Below, piece after piece: positions 52,713 to 61,584 of a stretch of 64,000 bases of DNA (the stretch's first letter is position 1; the number at the start of each line of letters is the position of its first letter). This DNA comes from Chloroflexota bacterium (GTDB lineage Bacteria > Chloroflexota > Dehalococcoidia > Lucifugimonadales > UBA3495): NCBI GenBank assembly GCA_022573285.1, contig JACZUF010000014.1, forward strand, positions 1-64,000, given 5' to 3'. Made by a program: the position numbers and the translations under genes. The notes under the pieces were generated by a model. The model had not been told where the DNA came from and did no database searches. It saw only the letters and a list, made by a program, of their open reading frames with translations.

Positions 52713-53599
52713 AGCTCAACCGCCAGCACGGTGAAGAAGAGCAGCACCGTCGAAATCACGCTGTTGTATTGAAAGAGAGGAGAACGCAGCTTGGAGAGGT
52801 CGTCGGCCTTGAGCAAGCCGTTCTCCAAAGCCAGCAGGCTGACCGCGATGGCCCAGCCGATGAAGTAGTAGAAGGACAGGTTCATCCAAAAGCCCAGGGC
52901 CAACAAAGCGGCGGCGGCGGCAACGTGCATCACCTTGGTGGTACGGAGGGCGGCGGCGACGCCAAAGCGCTTGGCCAGGGAGTTGACACCGTATTTCCGG
53001 TCGAAATCGATGTCGGCGCAACCGTAGACGATATCGAACCCGCCCGCCCACAGGGCGACCACCACCGACAGCAACACCGCTTCAGGGTCGAGCCGGCCGG
53101 TGACGGCGATCCACGCCGCCGATGGAGAGATGGCCAGGGCCCAGCCCAAGAAGAAGTGACAGGCCCAGGTATGGTACTTGGCGAAGGAATACAAGACCAC
53201 GTAGGCGGCGGCCACCGGGGCCAGGGCCAAGGCCAGTCCGTTCAACTGGGAGGCGGCGTAGAAGAACACCCCGGTGCCGATCACCATCAGGCCAAGGACC
53301 TCCCAGGGCTGCAACAGACCCCGGGGCAGGTGGCGGTTGGCGGTGCGGGGGTTGACCGCGTCCTCCTTCCGGTGGACGAAGCGGTTGGCCGCCATGCCCA
53401 GGGTTCTCACCCCGGTCAGGGCCACGGTGATCCAGATAACCACGCTCCAACCGGGCCAGCCGTCGGCGGCCAGCACCATCCCAATGAAGCAGAAGGGCAG
53501 GGCGTAGAGCGACTCCCAGACCCGGATGGTCCCCAGGTACCGGGGCACCCTGGTTGCGATTATCCCTGCTGGGCTTTTTATTGCATTGGCGGCCGACAT
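52709..53599 (-). CDS. ubiA: UbiA/MqnP-like prenyltransferase
   Basis: A 296-residue integral membrane prenyltransferase with about eight or nine helices. The first aspartate-rich-type motif appears as ANRFVHRKEDAVNPRTANRH, and a second conserved region is DIVYGCADIDFDRKYGVNSL. It attaches a polyprenyl chain to the aromatic headgroup. With UbiD and UbiX neighbours and MqnA at 19 kb, it fits the MqnP branch. The 4-nt overlap with ubiX shows coupling. Confidence 0.92.
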   Translation of the reverse strand: MSAANAIKSPAGIIATRVPRYLGTIRVWESLYALPFCFIGMVLAADGWPGWSVVIWITVALTGVRTLGMAANRFVHRKEDAVNPRTANRHLPRGLLQPWEVLGLMVIGTGVFFYAASQLNGLALALAPVAAAYVVLYSFAKYHTWACHFFLGWALAISPSAAWIAVTGRLDPEAVLLSVVVALWAGGFDIVYGCADIDFDRKYGVNSLAKRFGVAAALRTTKVMHVAAAAALLALGFWMNLSFYYFIGWAIAVSLLALENGLLKADDLSKLRSPLFQYNSVISTVLLFFTVLAVEL

Positions 53600-53690
53600 G
53601 CTCAGTATCTTCTCACAACGCCACGTCCAACGCCGCAGCGGGTGGTGATATCACCTAGATATGACTGGCCGGACGAATCGGCCAGGGCCG

Positions 53691-55151
53691 TCAGCCAATG
53701 CCGTAGTCGTCCCATTTCCGGTCGACCAGCTCTTTGACGGCCGGGTCCATGATGATGTCCGGCGGCCAGTCACCCTTACGCCCGCCCTCCAGAGGACCCT
53801 TGATGGTGGCGTCGATGCCGACCTTGCTGCCGAACTTGGGTGTCGGCGAGCCGATGTCCAAGTCGTCGATGGGGCCGGTGGAAAAGACGAAGTCCTGGGC
53901 CGGGTCTATGTTGTTGGTGACCCGCCAAGCAACCTCCGAGATATTGTGGACATCCACGTAATGGTCCACCACAATTATGGTCTTGGTCAGGCTCATCAAT
54001 CCCAGGCCCCAGAGGCCATGTATCACCTTTCGGCCTTGGCCTGGATATTCTTTCTTAACGGACACGATAACCAGATTGGTGAACGAGCCTTCGGCCGGCA
54101 TGTTGATGTCCACCACCTCGGGCAGGATCAACCTGATCATGGGTAGGAAGACCCGCTCGCTCACCTTGCCCATGTAGTAGTCCTCCATGGGCGGGCGGCC
54201 CACGATGGTGGCCGGGTAGATGGGCTCCCTCCGGTGGGTGATGCAGGTAACGTGGAACACCGGGTAGGGGTCCTCCATGGAATAGTAGCCGGTGTGGTCG
54301 CCGAAGGGACCCTCCTCCCGCTCTTCGCCGGGCGTCACGTAGCCTTCCAGCACTATCTCAGCTTGGGCCGGCACCAGCAGGTCGCTGGTCTTGGCCTTGA
54401 CCAGTTCGACACCCTCTTCGCGCAGGAACCCGGCCACCGCCATCTCGTCCATATCGGGCGGCAGGGGCGCCGAGCCGGTCCAGATGGTTGCCGGGTCGCC
54501 GCCCAGGGCCACTGCCACGTCCAGCTTATCCAGCCCCAGTTCGTGGCTCAGACGGTAGTGGTGTGTCCCTACCTTATGGGTCTGCCAGTGCATGCCGGTG
54601 GTCTGCTTGTCGTAGACCTGCATCCGGTAGATCCCGTAGTTCTGGATGCCTGTCTCCGGGTCTTTGGTGATGACCAGAGGCAGGGTGATGAAGGGGCCGC
54701 CGTCCAAGGGCCAGCACTTGAGAATCGGGAATTTATAAAGGTCGACCTCGTCCCCTTGGAGCACCACCTCCTGGCATGGGCCGTTGTTGACCGTCTTGGG
54801 CTGGAAAGAGCCCAGATGGACCAGTTGGCCCAGGGTGCGCAGTTTGTTCATCAGCCCTTGGGGCGGGCCGTGCATCAGGTCCAAAAGGCCCTCGACCCGG
54901 CCGACCACCGCGTCCAGGTTGTCTACTCCCAGGGCCCAGGCCATCCGTTGCTGGGACCCGAACATGTTGATGAACACCGGGGTGTTAAAGCCGGTGACGT
55001 TCTCAAACAACAGGGCCGGCCCGCCCGACTTTATCACCCGGTCGGCGATCTCGGTAATTTCCAACTCGTGACTGACCGGCGAAGTGATGCGGCGCAGATC
55101 ACCCTTCTCTTCCAGGAAACGTATGAATTCTCTCAGGTCTTTGAATTTCAT
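53691..55151 (-). CDS. ubiD: UbiD/MqnM-like decarboxylase
   Basis: A 486-residue prenyl-FMN-dependent decarboxylase. Marks are LFENVTGFNTPVFINMFGSQ near residue 48, GVELVKAKTSDLLVPAQAEI, VGRPPMEDYYMGKVSERVFL and the GPFGDHTGYYS motif. It removes the carboxyl group from the prenylated aromatic ring. The start is ATG 55151. It leads the run ubiD-ubiA-ubiX-ubiE-prfA-prmC on the minus strand. Confidence 0.93.
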   Translation of the reverse strand: MKFKDLREFIRFLEEKGDLRRITSPVSHELEITEIADRVIKSGGPALLFENVTGFNTPVFINMFGSQQRMAWALGVDNLDAVVGRVEGLLDLMHGPPQGLMNKLRTLGQLVHLGSFQPKTVNNGPCQEVVLQGDEVDLYKFPILKCWPLDGGPFITLPLVITKDPETGIQNYGIYRMQVYDKQTTGMHWQTHKVGTHHYRLSHELGLDKLDVAVALGGDPATIWTGSAPLPPDMDEMAVAGFLREEGVELVKAKTSDLLVPAQAEIVLEGYVTPGEEREEGPFGDHTGYYSMEDPYPVFHVTCITHRREPIYPATIVGRPPMEDYYMGKVSERVFLPMIRLILPEVVDINMPAEGSFTNLVIVSVKKEYPGQGRKVIHGLWGLGLMSLTKTIIVVDHYVDVHNISEVAWRVTNNIDPAQDFVFSTGPIDDLDIGSPTPKFGSKVGIDATIKGPLEGGRKGDWPPDIIMDPAVKELVDRKWDDYGIG

Positions 55152-55576
55152 TGGGATCTAAGGCCTCATGAATCACCGGGCCGCCGGCGCAGCCCGCCAG
55201 TGGTTATTTGGGAGCGTTGACATTGTAGCCCTTGGAAAGTCGCGGCTTCACGCGAAGATATTGTAGCCTTTGGAAAGTCATGCCTTCAACGGAATCGAGT
55301 GACGGATCAGTGTTGGGCGCGATGATCGTCGTCCCGGCGAATGCCGGGACCCAGGCTGGCTGCGCCAATCCTACTTCCTTGCGCCCGGAGGGGCGGGACT
55401 TCACCGGTGGTCAGCGGCCCGGACTTTATCCGCCTAGAAAAATTGCGCGACAAAGAGATGCCGCTGTATAGCAAGTAGCCGCCTGATCCTTTTGACACAT
55501 CGACCGAATGCCTGCCTGCGCAGCTATGATATGATTCCCTTCGCTGCGTTTCCGAGACGCGTCTAAGGACCTTTGA
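55152..55576. other. Intergenic region between divergent ubiD and the YHYH lipoprotein
   Basis: About 425 bases. It has a twice-repeated TTGTAGCC(C)TTGGAAAGTC stretch at about 55223-55240 and 55259-55278, and a GTCGTCCCGGCGAATGCCGG(GACCCAG) dispersed repeat near 55329. No gene is seen. Promoters for both divergent genes should be here, but I could not pick convincing ones. Confidence 0.5.
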
Positions 55577-57607
55577 ATGAAACATTGGACGATTTCCGCC
55601 ATAGTTGGCGCAATTATTTTGGGGCTGGCGGCGTGCGGGGGGCAAGAATCTACACCCGTACCTGCGCCAACCCTTACGCCCTCGCCTGACATTCAGGCGG
55701 CCACCGCTGCGCCAACAGCGACTTCGACCCTGAGGCCCACCGCCGTGCCTCCGCAACCAACGGCCGTAGAGCCAGTAGCGGGTGGTGTCCCGACGGGTGC
55801 TCCCTGCAATTCCCCGGCGGAGGCCACGGCCATAGCGGACCAGGTGATGGGCTTGGTGGCCAGCCGGCGAGACCAGGGTACTCTGCCCCAAGAGGTAGAC
55901 GCAGTCTTGGCCACGTCGGACCCTGGTCCTCTAATCCTAAGCGGTGAAATTCCGGAGGCCTGCCGGTCGCTGAACCAGATCTCAGCGCTCCTGGAGGCAT
56001 CGGTGGTAACGGCAACACCGATGCCAACGCCCGCGCCGGCGCCTTCATCGTCATCCACACCCACCCCATCTCCGACGGCGACTCCGCCGATCGACGGCGG
56101 GACCGATGCCTCGTCGCCGGGGTTCGCCGCCGATGAGACCTCCATCATTACTGCGGCTTTCGCGCCCTATGGCACCGTCAGCACCCGCTTTGACAGCACC
56201 TATTTTTACGTTGAATCCAACGGTATCCCGGACCACCAGATGATGGTCAATATCATAGCCTGGATAGCCCAGGTACCCGTCCCCCAGCCCTATACGGGCA
56301 CCAATGCGTGGTCCATTCCCCTCCAGACCCAGTACGCCGCAAATCCGGTGAGCATAGAAACCGACTTGCAGCGGGGCGCCATCGCCATCGCCGTCAACGG
56401 CATTCCCATTTTTAATCCGTTGAACGCCTCGGGCTTAATTTCCAAAGAAATCGGTGAACTCGACGACTTCGGCGGCCATTCCGGCCGCGCCGACGACTAC
56501 CACTATCACGCGGCCCCGTTGCACTTAGAAAGTACTTCCAGAACGACGCCCATCGCCTACGCCCTGGACGGCTTTCCCATTTACGGCTCCCTCGAGCCCG
56601 ACGGATCGCCGATGGAACCCCTAGACCAGTACCACGGCCACGAGGCCGCCGACGGGTCATATCACTACCACGGCACGGACGAGTATCCCTACCTGATCGG
56701 CGCCATGCGGGGAGAGGTGATTCTGAGCGATGAATTCGCGTCGCCGCAAACTCAAATCGAGCCGCAAGCGGTCACCAGAGCCTTCCGCGACCCGCTGCAC
56801 CCTATCAACGGCGACGACCTGATTATCACCGCATTGACCGCCAACGGCGCTGGCAACGGCTACTTGCTGGAGTACACCATCGGCGGCGTGCTCGGCTCGG
56901 TAGAGTACAGCTGGACAGATTCGGATTTCTTTACCTTCGTCTTCAACGACGTCGACGGCACAACCACCACCGAGACGTTTCAGCGCCAAGGGCCAATGGA
57001 GGAGCCGCCTCCAGCTCCGGGCAACGGCGGCTCACCCCCACCGCCGGGCGACGGCGGCCAATCAACCGGCCAGGGCAGCACTAACGGCAGCGGCGCCGCG
57101 ACAGAGTCCGACGCCATTGTCCTGAGCAGCAGCGCCATAGAGAACGGCGTGCTGATGGACGCGTTTAAATGCGAAACAAGAAGCATGGAAGGCACCGAGG
57201 ACTCCATTCCGCTCTCCTGGTCTAATGTACCGTCCGATGCGCAATCGCTGGCTATCAGCATGCACCATTTCCCCAATCCCAACGATACGGACCCGTCAAG
57301 GGCCAACCACTACCTGCTGCTGTGGGGCATCGACCCTTCGGTAACAGAAATCGCCCACGGAGCGGCCGACGACGGTGCCTGGTACATGGGGTCGAACAAA
57401 GACGGCGCCGTCATTTCCTACACGTCCCCTTGCTCGCAGTCGGTCGGCACCCACGAGTACACCATTACGATCTATGCCTTGTCCGAAACGCCGGCGACCC
57501 TGCCCAAGGCCAGCTCGCTGGACGTCACCTACAGCGTCCTGCTGTCCGCAATAGAAACCGTCACCGTCTTGGGCAAGACCAGCCTGACCTTCGACGATGT
57601 AAATTAA
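55577..57607 (+). CDS. YHYH-domain and PEBP-like lipoprotein
   Basis: A 676-residue exported protein. The signal ends in a lipobox (GLAAC, Cys20). A Pro/Thr/Ala-rich spacer covers about residues 24-190. A YHYH domain (about 190-470) shows DDYHYHAAPLHLES, YALDGFPIYGSLEPDG and HEAADGSYHYHGTDEYPYLIG. A Pro/Gly hinge (PPPAPGNGGSPPPPGDGG) is next, and residues about 520-665 are a PEBP/YbhB-like domain starting PLSWSNVPSDAQSLAISM. YHYH proteins are of unclear function, and PEBP folds bind small ligands or phospholipids. It would sit outside the membrane. The start ATG 55577 has AAGGA upstream. Confidence 0.85.
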   Translation: MKHWTISAIVGAIILGLAACGGQESTPVPAPTLTPSPDIQAATAAPTATSTLRPTAVPPQPTAVEPVAGGVPTGAPCNSPAEATAIADQVMGLVASRRDQGTLPQEVDAVLATSDPGPLILSGEIPEACRSLNQISALLEASVVTATPMPTPAPAPSSSSTPTPSPTATPPIDGGTDASSPGFAADETSIITAAFAPYGTVSTRFDSTYFYVESNGIPDHQMMVNIIAWIAQVPVPQPYTGTNAWSIPLQTQYAANPVSIETDLQRGAIAIAVNGIPIFNPLNASGLISKEIGELDDFGGHSGRADDYHYHAAPLHLESTSRTTPIAYALDGFPIYGSLEPDGSPMEPLDQYHGHEAADGSYHYHGTDEYPYLIGAMRGEVILSDEFASPQTQIEPQAVTRAFRDPLHPINGDDLIITALTANGAGNGYLLEYTIGGVLGSVEYSWTDSDFFTFVFNDVDGTTTTETFQRQGPMEEPPPAPGNGGSPPPPGDGGQSTGQGSTNGSGAATESDAIVLSSSAIENGVLMDAFKCETRSMEGTEDSIPLSWSNVPSDAQSLAISMHHFPNPNDTDPSRANHYLLLWGIDPSVTEIAHGAADDGAWYMGSNKDGAVISYTSPCSQSVGTHEYTITIYALSETPATLPKASSLDVTYSVLLSAIETVTVLGKTSLTFDDVN

Positions 57608-57699
57608 AAACCGACTGCGGCCGTGGGGCCGCTCCACAACGAGCCGCGCGATCAAGTGAGCGCTCCACGGCGCGATGACCATCCGCAGGGCCCACAGCG

Positions 57700-57840
57700 C
57701 CACGTAGCGCTTCCGCCATCGTCACCAAGGGCCATCGGACCGTTGCCGTGGGCAAACATGTGGACGAGGCCTGCATGGCCGCGCTCTATCTGGAATCCGG
57801 CCATCGCCGACTTGACGGGCGCGGAAGGGATTTAATCGAA
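57700..57840 (+). pseudogene. Possible class II aldolase fragment
   Basis: One frame reads VTKGHRTVAVGKHVDEACMA followed by ALYLESGHRRL, which resembles the C-terminal part of class II aldolase/adducin-type enzymes (the GHG.VAVG.sveEA....LE pattern). There is no start, no N-terminal half with the metal-binding residues, and the frame runs on into a terminator. It is likely a decayed gene end. The rest of 57608-57910 holds nothing I can assign apart from the terminator at 57840-57870. Confidence 0.45.
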
Positions 57841-57870
57841 CAAAAACAGGGCTGGCAATTCGCCAGCCCC
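57840..57870 (-). terminator. Rho-independent terminator of the zinc-ribbon gene
   Basis: On the minus strand GGGCTGGC and GCCAGCCC close a 5-nt loop and are followed by TGTTTTTGTT. It is 40 nt past the stop of the zinc-ribbon gene. The plus strand also has TTTT after the hairpin, so it may work in both directions. Confidence 0.8.
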
Positions 57871-57910
57871 GTTTTCCGTTCTGCTCGGTCTCCTCTCTGG
57901 CCGAAGACGC

Positions 57911-58225
57911 TTAGAAACCCGCCGAAGACTCGGTGCGCATCTTACTGAAGCAATCACTGCAGTACACCGGCCGGTCGCCCCGGGGCCGGAAAGGCACCAT
58001 GGCGTCGTTGCCACACTCGGCGCAGTTAATCGGGTACATCTCTCTGGGTCCGTCCTGATACATCCCCCCAGACCTCTGCTCGGAGCGGCGCACTGCCCGG
58101 CAACTACGGCAGCGCTTGGGTTCGTTGCCGAACCCTCTGGCTTGGAAAAATTCCTGCTCCCCCGAGGTGAATATGAATTCTCCGCCACACTCCACGCAAG
58201 TAAGGGTCTTGTCTGACAATGCCAC
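57911..58225 (-). CDS. Zinc-ribbon domain protein
   Basis: A 104-residue protein from GTG 58225 (AGGAGG lies just upstream, and the track's 58273 start adds 16 residues). Two zinc-binding modules are visible: LTCVECGGEFIFTSGEQEFF with CRSCR (residues about 8-42) and CAECGNDAMVPFRPRGDRPV then YCSDCF (about 66-90). Both are typical of small bacterial zinc-ribbon proteins whose partner is unknown. It has its own promoter and terminator. Confidence 0.82.
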   Translation of the reverse strand: MALSDKTLTCVECGGEFIFTSGEQEFFQARGFGNEPKRCRSCRAVRRSEQRSGGMYQDGPREMYPINCAECGNDAMVPFRPRGDRPVYCSDCFSKMRTESSAGF

Positions 58226-58624
58226 TGGTTGACCTCCTGGGTCCTCGCCCCCTAGTTTGGCTCCGCCGGTCAACTGGCGCCGGTTGGAAACGATCCTCGT
58301 ATCCGAGAGTTTCTTGTACCCGCCCAGGCTGACCTTAGTTTTGCCTGGGGCACATTATACCCATTAAAATACCGGATGCAAGCGTAATTTCCGCCTATCT
58401 CCAAATACGTTGTTAAGGGTAATCCAGTATTGTGAATGCAGATAACAAACGAAATTCGTAATCATGATGGACGTTAATTTGTCACCATTATCCAGTATTT
58501 GGCCGTGTTCCCGTCCCGGCATGGCCGATATATCCTGATGGCCCTAACCCACCGATCGAAGGCGATGTTCCTGACTATGGTGAACACCAGGAATTTCTGT
58601 GGTTGGGCTGGGATAGGTGGTCCG
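58226..58624. other. Intergenic region between the zinc-ribbon gene and modC
   Basis: About 400 bases. The minus-strand TATAAT at 58354-58359 is the only promoter element I trust. The middle is AT-rich with two occurrences of ATCCAGTATT (near 58422 and 58490). No gene or known RNA family is recognised. Confidence 0.5.
58354..58359 (-). promoter_or_regulatory. -10 element of the zinc-ribbon gene
   Basis: A perfect TATAAT on the minus strand, about 130 nt upstream of the GTG start. The -35 region (TTGCAT, 16 nt further up) is weak. Confidence 0.4.
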
Positions 58625-59803
58625 CTAAGCCCCGTCTTCTGATGCGGTCCGGGGCGGCCGGTCTTCGTCCACCAGGAAACAGGACGACGCCTTGAAGACA
58701 GCCCACAACTGCTGTCCGGCCTGGATACCCATCTCCTCCAATGACGCCCCGGTAATGTGGCAGCGCAGGGTCTGCCCGCAGTCTAAAGTAACGGCATAAC
58801 CCGGTGGGCGGGGCTCGACCGAAATTACCTGCCCCCGAAGCCGGTTGCGGGCCGAAGAGCCGGATAGGTCTTCCTTGGCCAATATGATATCCGAAGCCCG
58901 GATGCCCACGGTGACGCGGTCGGGCTCACCGCTGGACTCCAAGCCTCCGGAGATGTGAGAGTCCAGGGGGACCTCCAAACGCAGACCCTGCCCAACGCAG
59001 GTCATGGTCCCATCCCTGGGGTTCCTTTCCTGGACCGTCAGATCGAATAGGTTCTCGACGCCCACCAACCGGGCCACCCGTCCCTGTCCCGGTTGCCCCA
59101 ACACCTCCAGCGGGTCCCCAGTGACCAGGACACGGCCTTGGTCGATGACCTGGACGGAGTCTCCCAGGGCCAATGCCTCCTCCCGGTCGTGGGTCACCAA
59201 CATCACCGGGACCGGGGACTGGGCCAACATCGCCCTGAGCTCACGGCGCAGGGTACGGCGCAGTTCGGCGTCCAATGACGCGAAGGGTTCGTCCAATAGC
59301 AGCATCGCCGGCCTGGACGCCAGGGCGCGGGCCAAGGCAACCCGCTGCTGCTGTCCTCCGGAAAGCTCCCAGGGGTAGCGGTCTTCCAGGCCACCCAACT
59401 GGAAGAGACCGGACAACTCCGAGACGCGTTCCCGGCCGGCGGGTGAGCCGCGGTCCTGAAGCCCAAAGGCGATATTGGCCGCCACTTTCAGATGGGGGAA
59501 CAGGTGGTATTGCTGGGTCAGATAGCCCAGCCGCCGTCGGTGGGTGGGGACCCAGACTCCATCGCTGCTGTCGTAGACGACCCGGCCGCCTACCTCCACG
59601 TGACCTCGCACCGGACGCAACAGTCCCGTGATGGCCCTGAGGGTGCTCGACTTGCCGGCGCCGGAGGGCCCGAACAGCACCAACACCTGTCCCGGCTCGA
59701 TCTCCCAATGGGTCTCCAGATGGAAGTTGCCCACCTGGCATTGGACCCAGCCATTGGCGGCCATTCCGCCGTTCTGCCGGCCCGTCACCGCCCCTGCTTT
59801 CAT
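58625..59803 (-). CDS. modC: Molybdate/tungstate ABC transporter ATPase
   Basis: A 392-residue ABC ATPase. Walker A is GPSGAGKSS, the signature is ELSGGQQQRVALARALA, Walker B is MLLLDEPFASLD, and the H-loop is VTHDREEALALG. A C-terminal TOBE domain (residues about 290-385) with the RVTVGIRASDIILAKEDLSG segment is typical of ModC. The track start at 60031 runs inside modB. ATG 59803 follows TTAGGAG and is preferred, though ATG 59821 overlaps the modB stop. It powers molybdate uptake. Confidence 0.92.
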   Translation of the reverse strand: MKAGAVTGRQNGGMAANGWVQCQVGNFHLETHWEIEPGQVLVLFGPSGAGKSSTLRAITGLLRPVRGHVEVGGRVVYDSSDGVWVPTHRRRLGYLTQQYHLFPHLKVAANIAFGLQDRGSPAGRERVSELSGLFQLGGLEDRYPWELSGGQQQRVALARALASRPAMLLLDEPFASLDAELRRTLRRELRAMLAQSPVPVMLVTHDREEALALGDSVQVIDQGRVLVTGDPLEVLGQPGQGRVARLVGVENLFDLTVQERNPRDGTMTCVGQGLRLEVPLDSHISGGLESSGEPDRVTVGIRASDIILAKEDLSGSSARNRLRGQVISVEPRPPGYAVTLDCGQTLRCHITGASLEEMGIQAGQQLWAVFKASSCFLVDEDRPPRTASEDGA

Positions 59804-59820
59804 TGTCGAATCTCCTAACA

Positions 59821-60651
59821 TCACCGCCCCTGCCACGGGCGCCGGGTGAGCAGTCCCAACACGGCCAGCATCAGGACCGAACCGGCCAACAGCATCACCG
59901 ACAGGGCCAGAGCGCTGTCCAGACTGGTCTCCATCTCCGTCATTATCGCCATTGGCATGGTCTGGGTCTCGCCAATCAGGTTTCCGGCGAACATCATAGT
60001 CGCCCCGAACTCGGAGAGCGCCCGCGCCCAAGCCAGGCCCAGACCAGTAAACATGGCGGGCCCGGCCAAAGGCAAGGTGATGCGAAAGAAGGTGCGCCAG
60101 GGCGACACTCCCAGGGTCTGCGCCACGTCTTCATAGTCCTTCGCCACCGATTGAAAGCCCAGTTTGGCGGACCGGATGAAGAAGGGCGAGGCCACGAAGA
60201 TCTGGGCGAAAACCACGGCCACGGTGGTGAAGGGGATGGTGATCCCCAAACCCTCCAGACCCGGGCCGATCAATCCGCTCCGGCCAAAGGCCATGAGCAT
60301 GGCCACCCCGGCCACCACCGGCGGCAAGACCAGGGGGAGTTCAACCAAACTGTCCACCACCCTGGCCCACAGGCTATCGCTCCGGGCCAGCAGGTAGGCG
60401 AAGGGCGTGCCCAGCAGCACCACCACCGCCATGCTGACGATGCTGGTGAACAAGGACAAACGCAGCGCCGTCAGGGCCACATCGCCGGTGACCGCATCCA
60501 GAAAATCGCTCTGCTGGGCAGCCCGGACGAGTAACGCAACCACCGGCAGGCCGATGAACAGCACGTATAAAACCGCGCCCCCTCCGCCCAATACCCCGGC
60601 GGGGTTGGCCGTGAGGCGGTTCACCGCATTCAGTCTCGCCAATTGGAACAT
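59821..60651 (-). CDS. modB: Molybdate ABC transporter permease
   Basis: A 276-residue permease with about six helices and the EAA-type loop VAQTLGVSPWRTFFRITLPL. It opens FIGLPVVALLVRAAQQSDFL and has PPVVAGVAMLMAFG, typical of ModB/CysT proteins. The start may be ATG 60651 or TTG 60642, the latter with AAAGGA at better spacing. It lies 43 nt after modA and overlaps the first modC ATG. Confidence 0.92.
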   Translation of the reverse strand: MFQLARLNAVNRLTANPAGVLGGGGAVLYVLFIGLPVVALLVRAAQQSDFLDAVTGDVALTALRLSLFTSIVSMAVVVLLGTPFAYLLARSDSLWARVVDSLVELPLVLPPVVAGVAMLMAFGRSGLIGPGLEGLGITIPFTTVAVVFAQIFVASPFFIRSAKLGFQSVAKDYEDVAQTLGVSPWRTFFRITLPLAGPAMFTGLGLAWARALSEFGATMMFAGNLIGETQTMPMAIMTEMETSLDSALALSVMLLAGSVLMLAVLGLLTRRPWQGR

Positions 60652-60694
60652 CCTTTGTGCTGGGTCACGTTCGTCGTTGGCCTCATGATGAGAG

Positions 60695-61519
60695 TCACGG
60701 CGATCTGAACCCGTGTTCCTTCAGACGGCGTTGACCGGCTTCCGACAGGACGAATCGGACAAATTCCTGGGCCAACGCCGGCTCGGGCGCGTCCCGGAGC
60801 ACGGCAATAGGGTACTGGGCGCTCACATTGGCCGGTGTCGGGATGGGGATGACCCGGACGTCTCCTGACGCACGGGCTGCCGTAACATCGGTCTGGTAGA
60901 CGAACCCGGCATCGACCTCTCCCAGCGCAACCTTTTGGAGCACGTTCCGCACGTTGGGCTCCTCCGAAACCAGGTTGGCTAAAACGTCCTCCTCGAACTG
61001 GCTGCCCAGTCCCAAGGTGTCGTCCTGGGCCAGATTCCGTAGGGTCTGGCGGGAATACGAGCCTGCCGGGACACTGGAGTGGGCCAGGATCAACCGAACT
61101 CCGGGCCGTGCCAGGTCCGCCAAATCACGGACCAGGCCTTCCGGCATAGCGATTACCACCAGCGTGTTGGCGGCGAAATCAGCAGCCGGCCCCACGGTCA
61201 GCCCCGCCGCCGCCGCCCGGTCCATCTGCAGGTGGTCAGCTGAAGCGAAGACGTCGGCTTTGGCCCCGAATTCCAATTGGGACCGCAACCTCTGGCTGCC
61301 GCCAAAGTCCAACTTCACCTCGACGCCGGGATTTTCCGCTTCGAAGTCCCGGGCCACGTCCTTGAACGCCTCGGTCAACGACGATGCCGCAAGCACTCTC
61401 AGCGTCGCGCCGCTATCCCCACCGCAGGAGGCGGTCAAAAGCGCCAATGCGAGGAATAATATCTTTACCCGTCGTACCGGCAGGGCCAACTTAAGGGCTA
61501 AATTCGGTGATTTAGTCAT
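60695..61519 (-). CDS. modA: Molybdate ABC transporter substrate-binding lipoprotein
   Basis: A 274-residue class D/E binding protein. A lipobox LLTASC (near residue 32) follows an N-terminal hydrophobic stretch, so it is lipid-anchored. The oxyanion-binding start LRVLAASSLTEAFKDVARDF and the FGGSQRLRSQLEFGAKADVF loop match ModA. It captures molybdate or tungstate. The start ATG 61519 is 65 nt from the divergent regulator, and that interval carries the candidate operator. Confidence 0.92.
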   Translation of the reverse strand: MTKSPNLALKLALPVRRVKILFLALALLTASCGGDSGATLRVLAASSLTEAFKDVARDFEAENPGVEVKLDFGGSQRLRSQLEFGAKADVFASADHLQMDRAAAAGLTVGPAADFAANTLVVIAMPEGLVRDLADLARPGVRLILAHSSVPAGSYSRQTLRNLAQDDTLGLGSQFEEDVLANLVSEEPNVRNVLQKVALGEVDAGFVYQTDVTAARASGDVRVIPIPTPANVSAQYPIAVLRDAPEPALAQEFVRFVLSEAGQRRLKEHGFRSP

Positions 61520-61540
61520 ATCTTGAGATTGGCCGATTGT

Positions 61541-61578
61541 AAAGTAAACTTGCTAAAGTATCAAGGTTAATGTACTTT
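61541..61578. promoter_or_regulatory. Candidate operator between modA and its regulator
   Basis: The 65-nt divergent spacer holds AAAGTA at 61541 and 61555 and its complement TACTTT at 61573, and a dyad AACTTG...CAAGGTT at 61547-61568. Such a site could let the HTH protein control both directions. Confidence 0.4.
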
Positions 61579-61584
61579 TAGGTC

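Noticed and set aside
58226-58624. A molybdenum-cofactor riboswitch near modC
   Set aside because: The region is downstream of modC on the minus strand, and I could not find the conserved core of that RNA.
59804-60031. N-terminal extension of the modC ORF
   Set aside because: It lies inside modB and has no ABC-like sequence; ATG 59803 or 59821 is the credible start.
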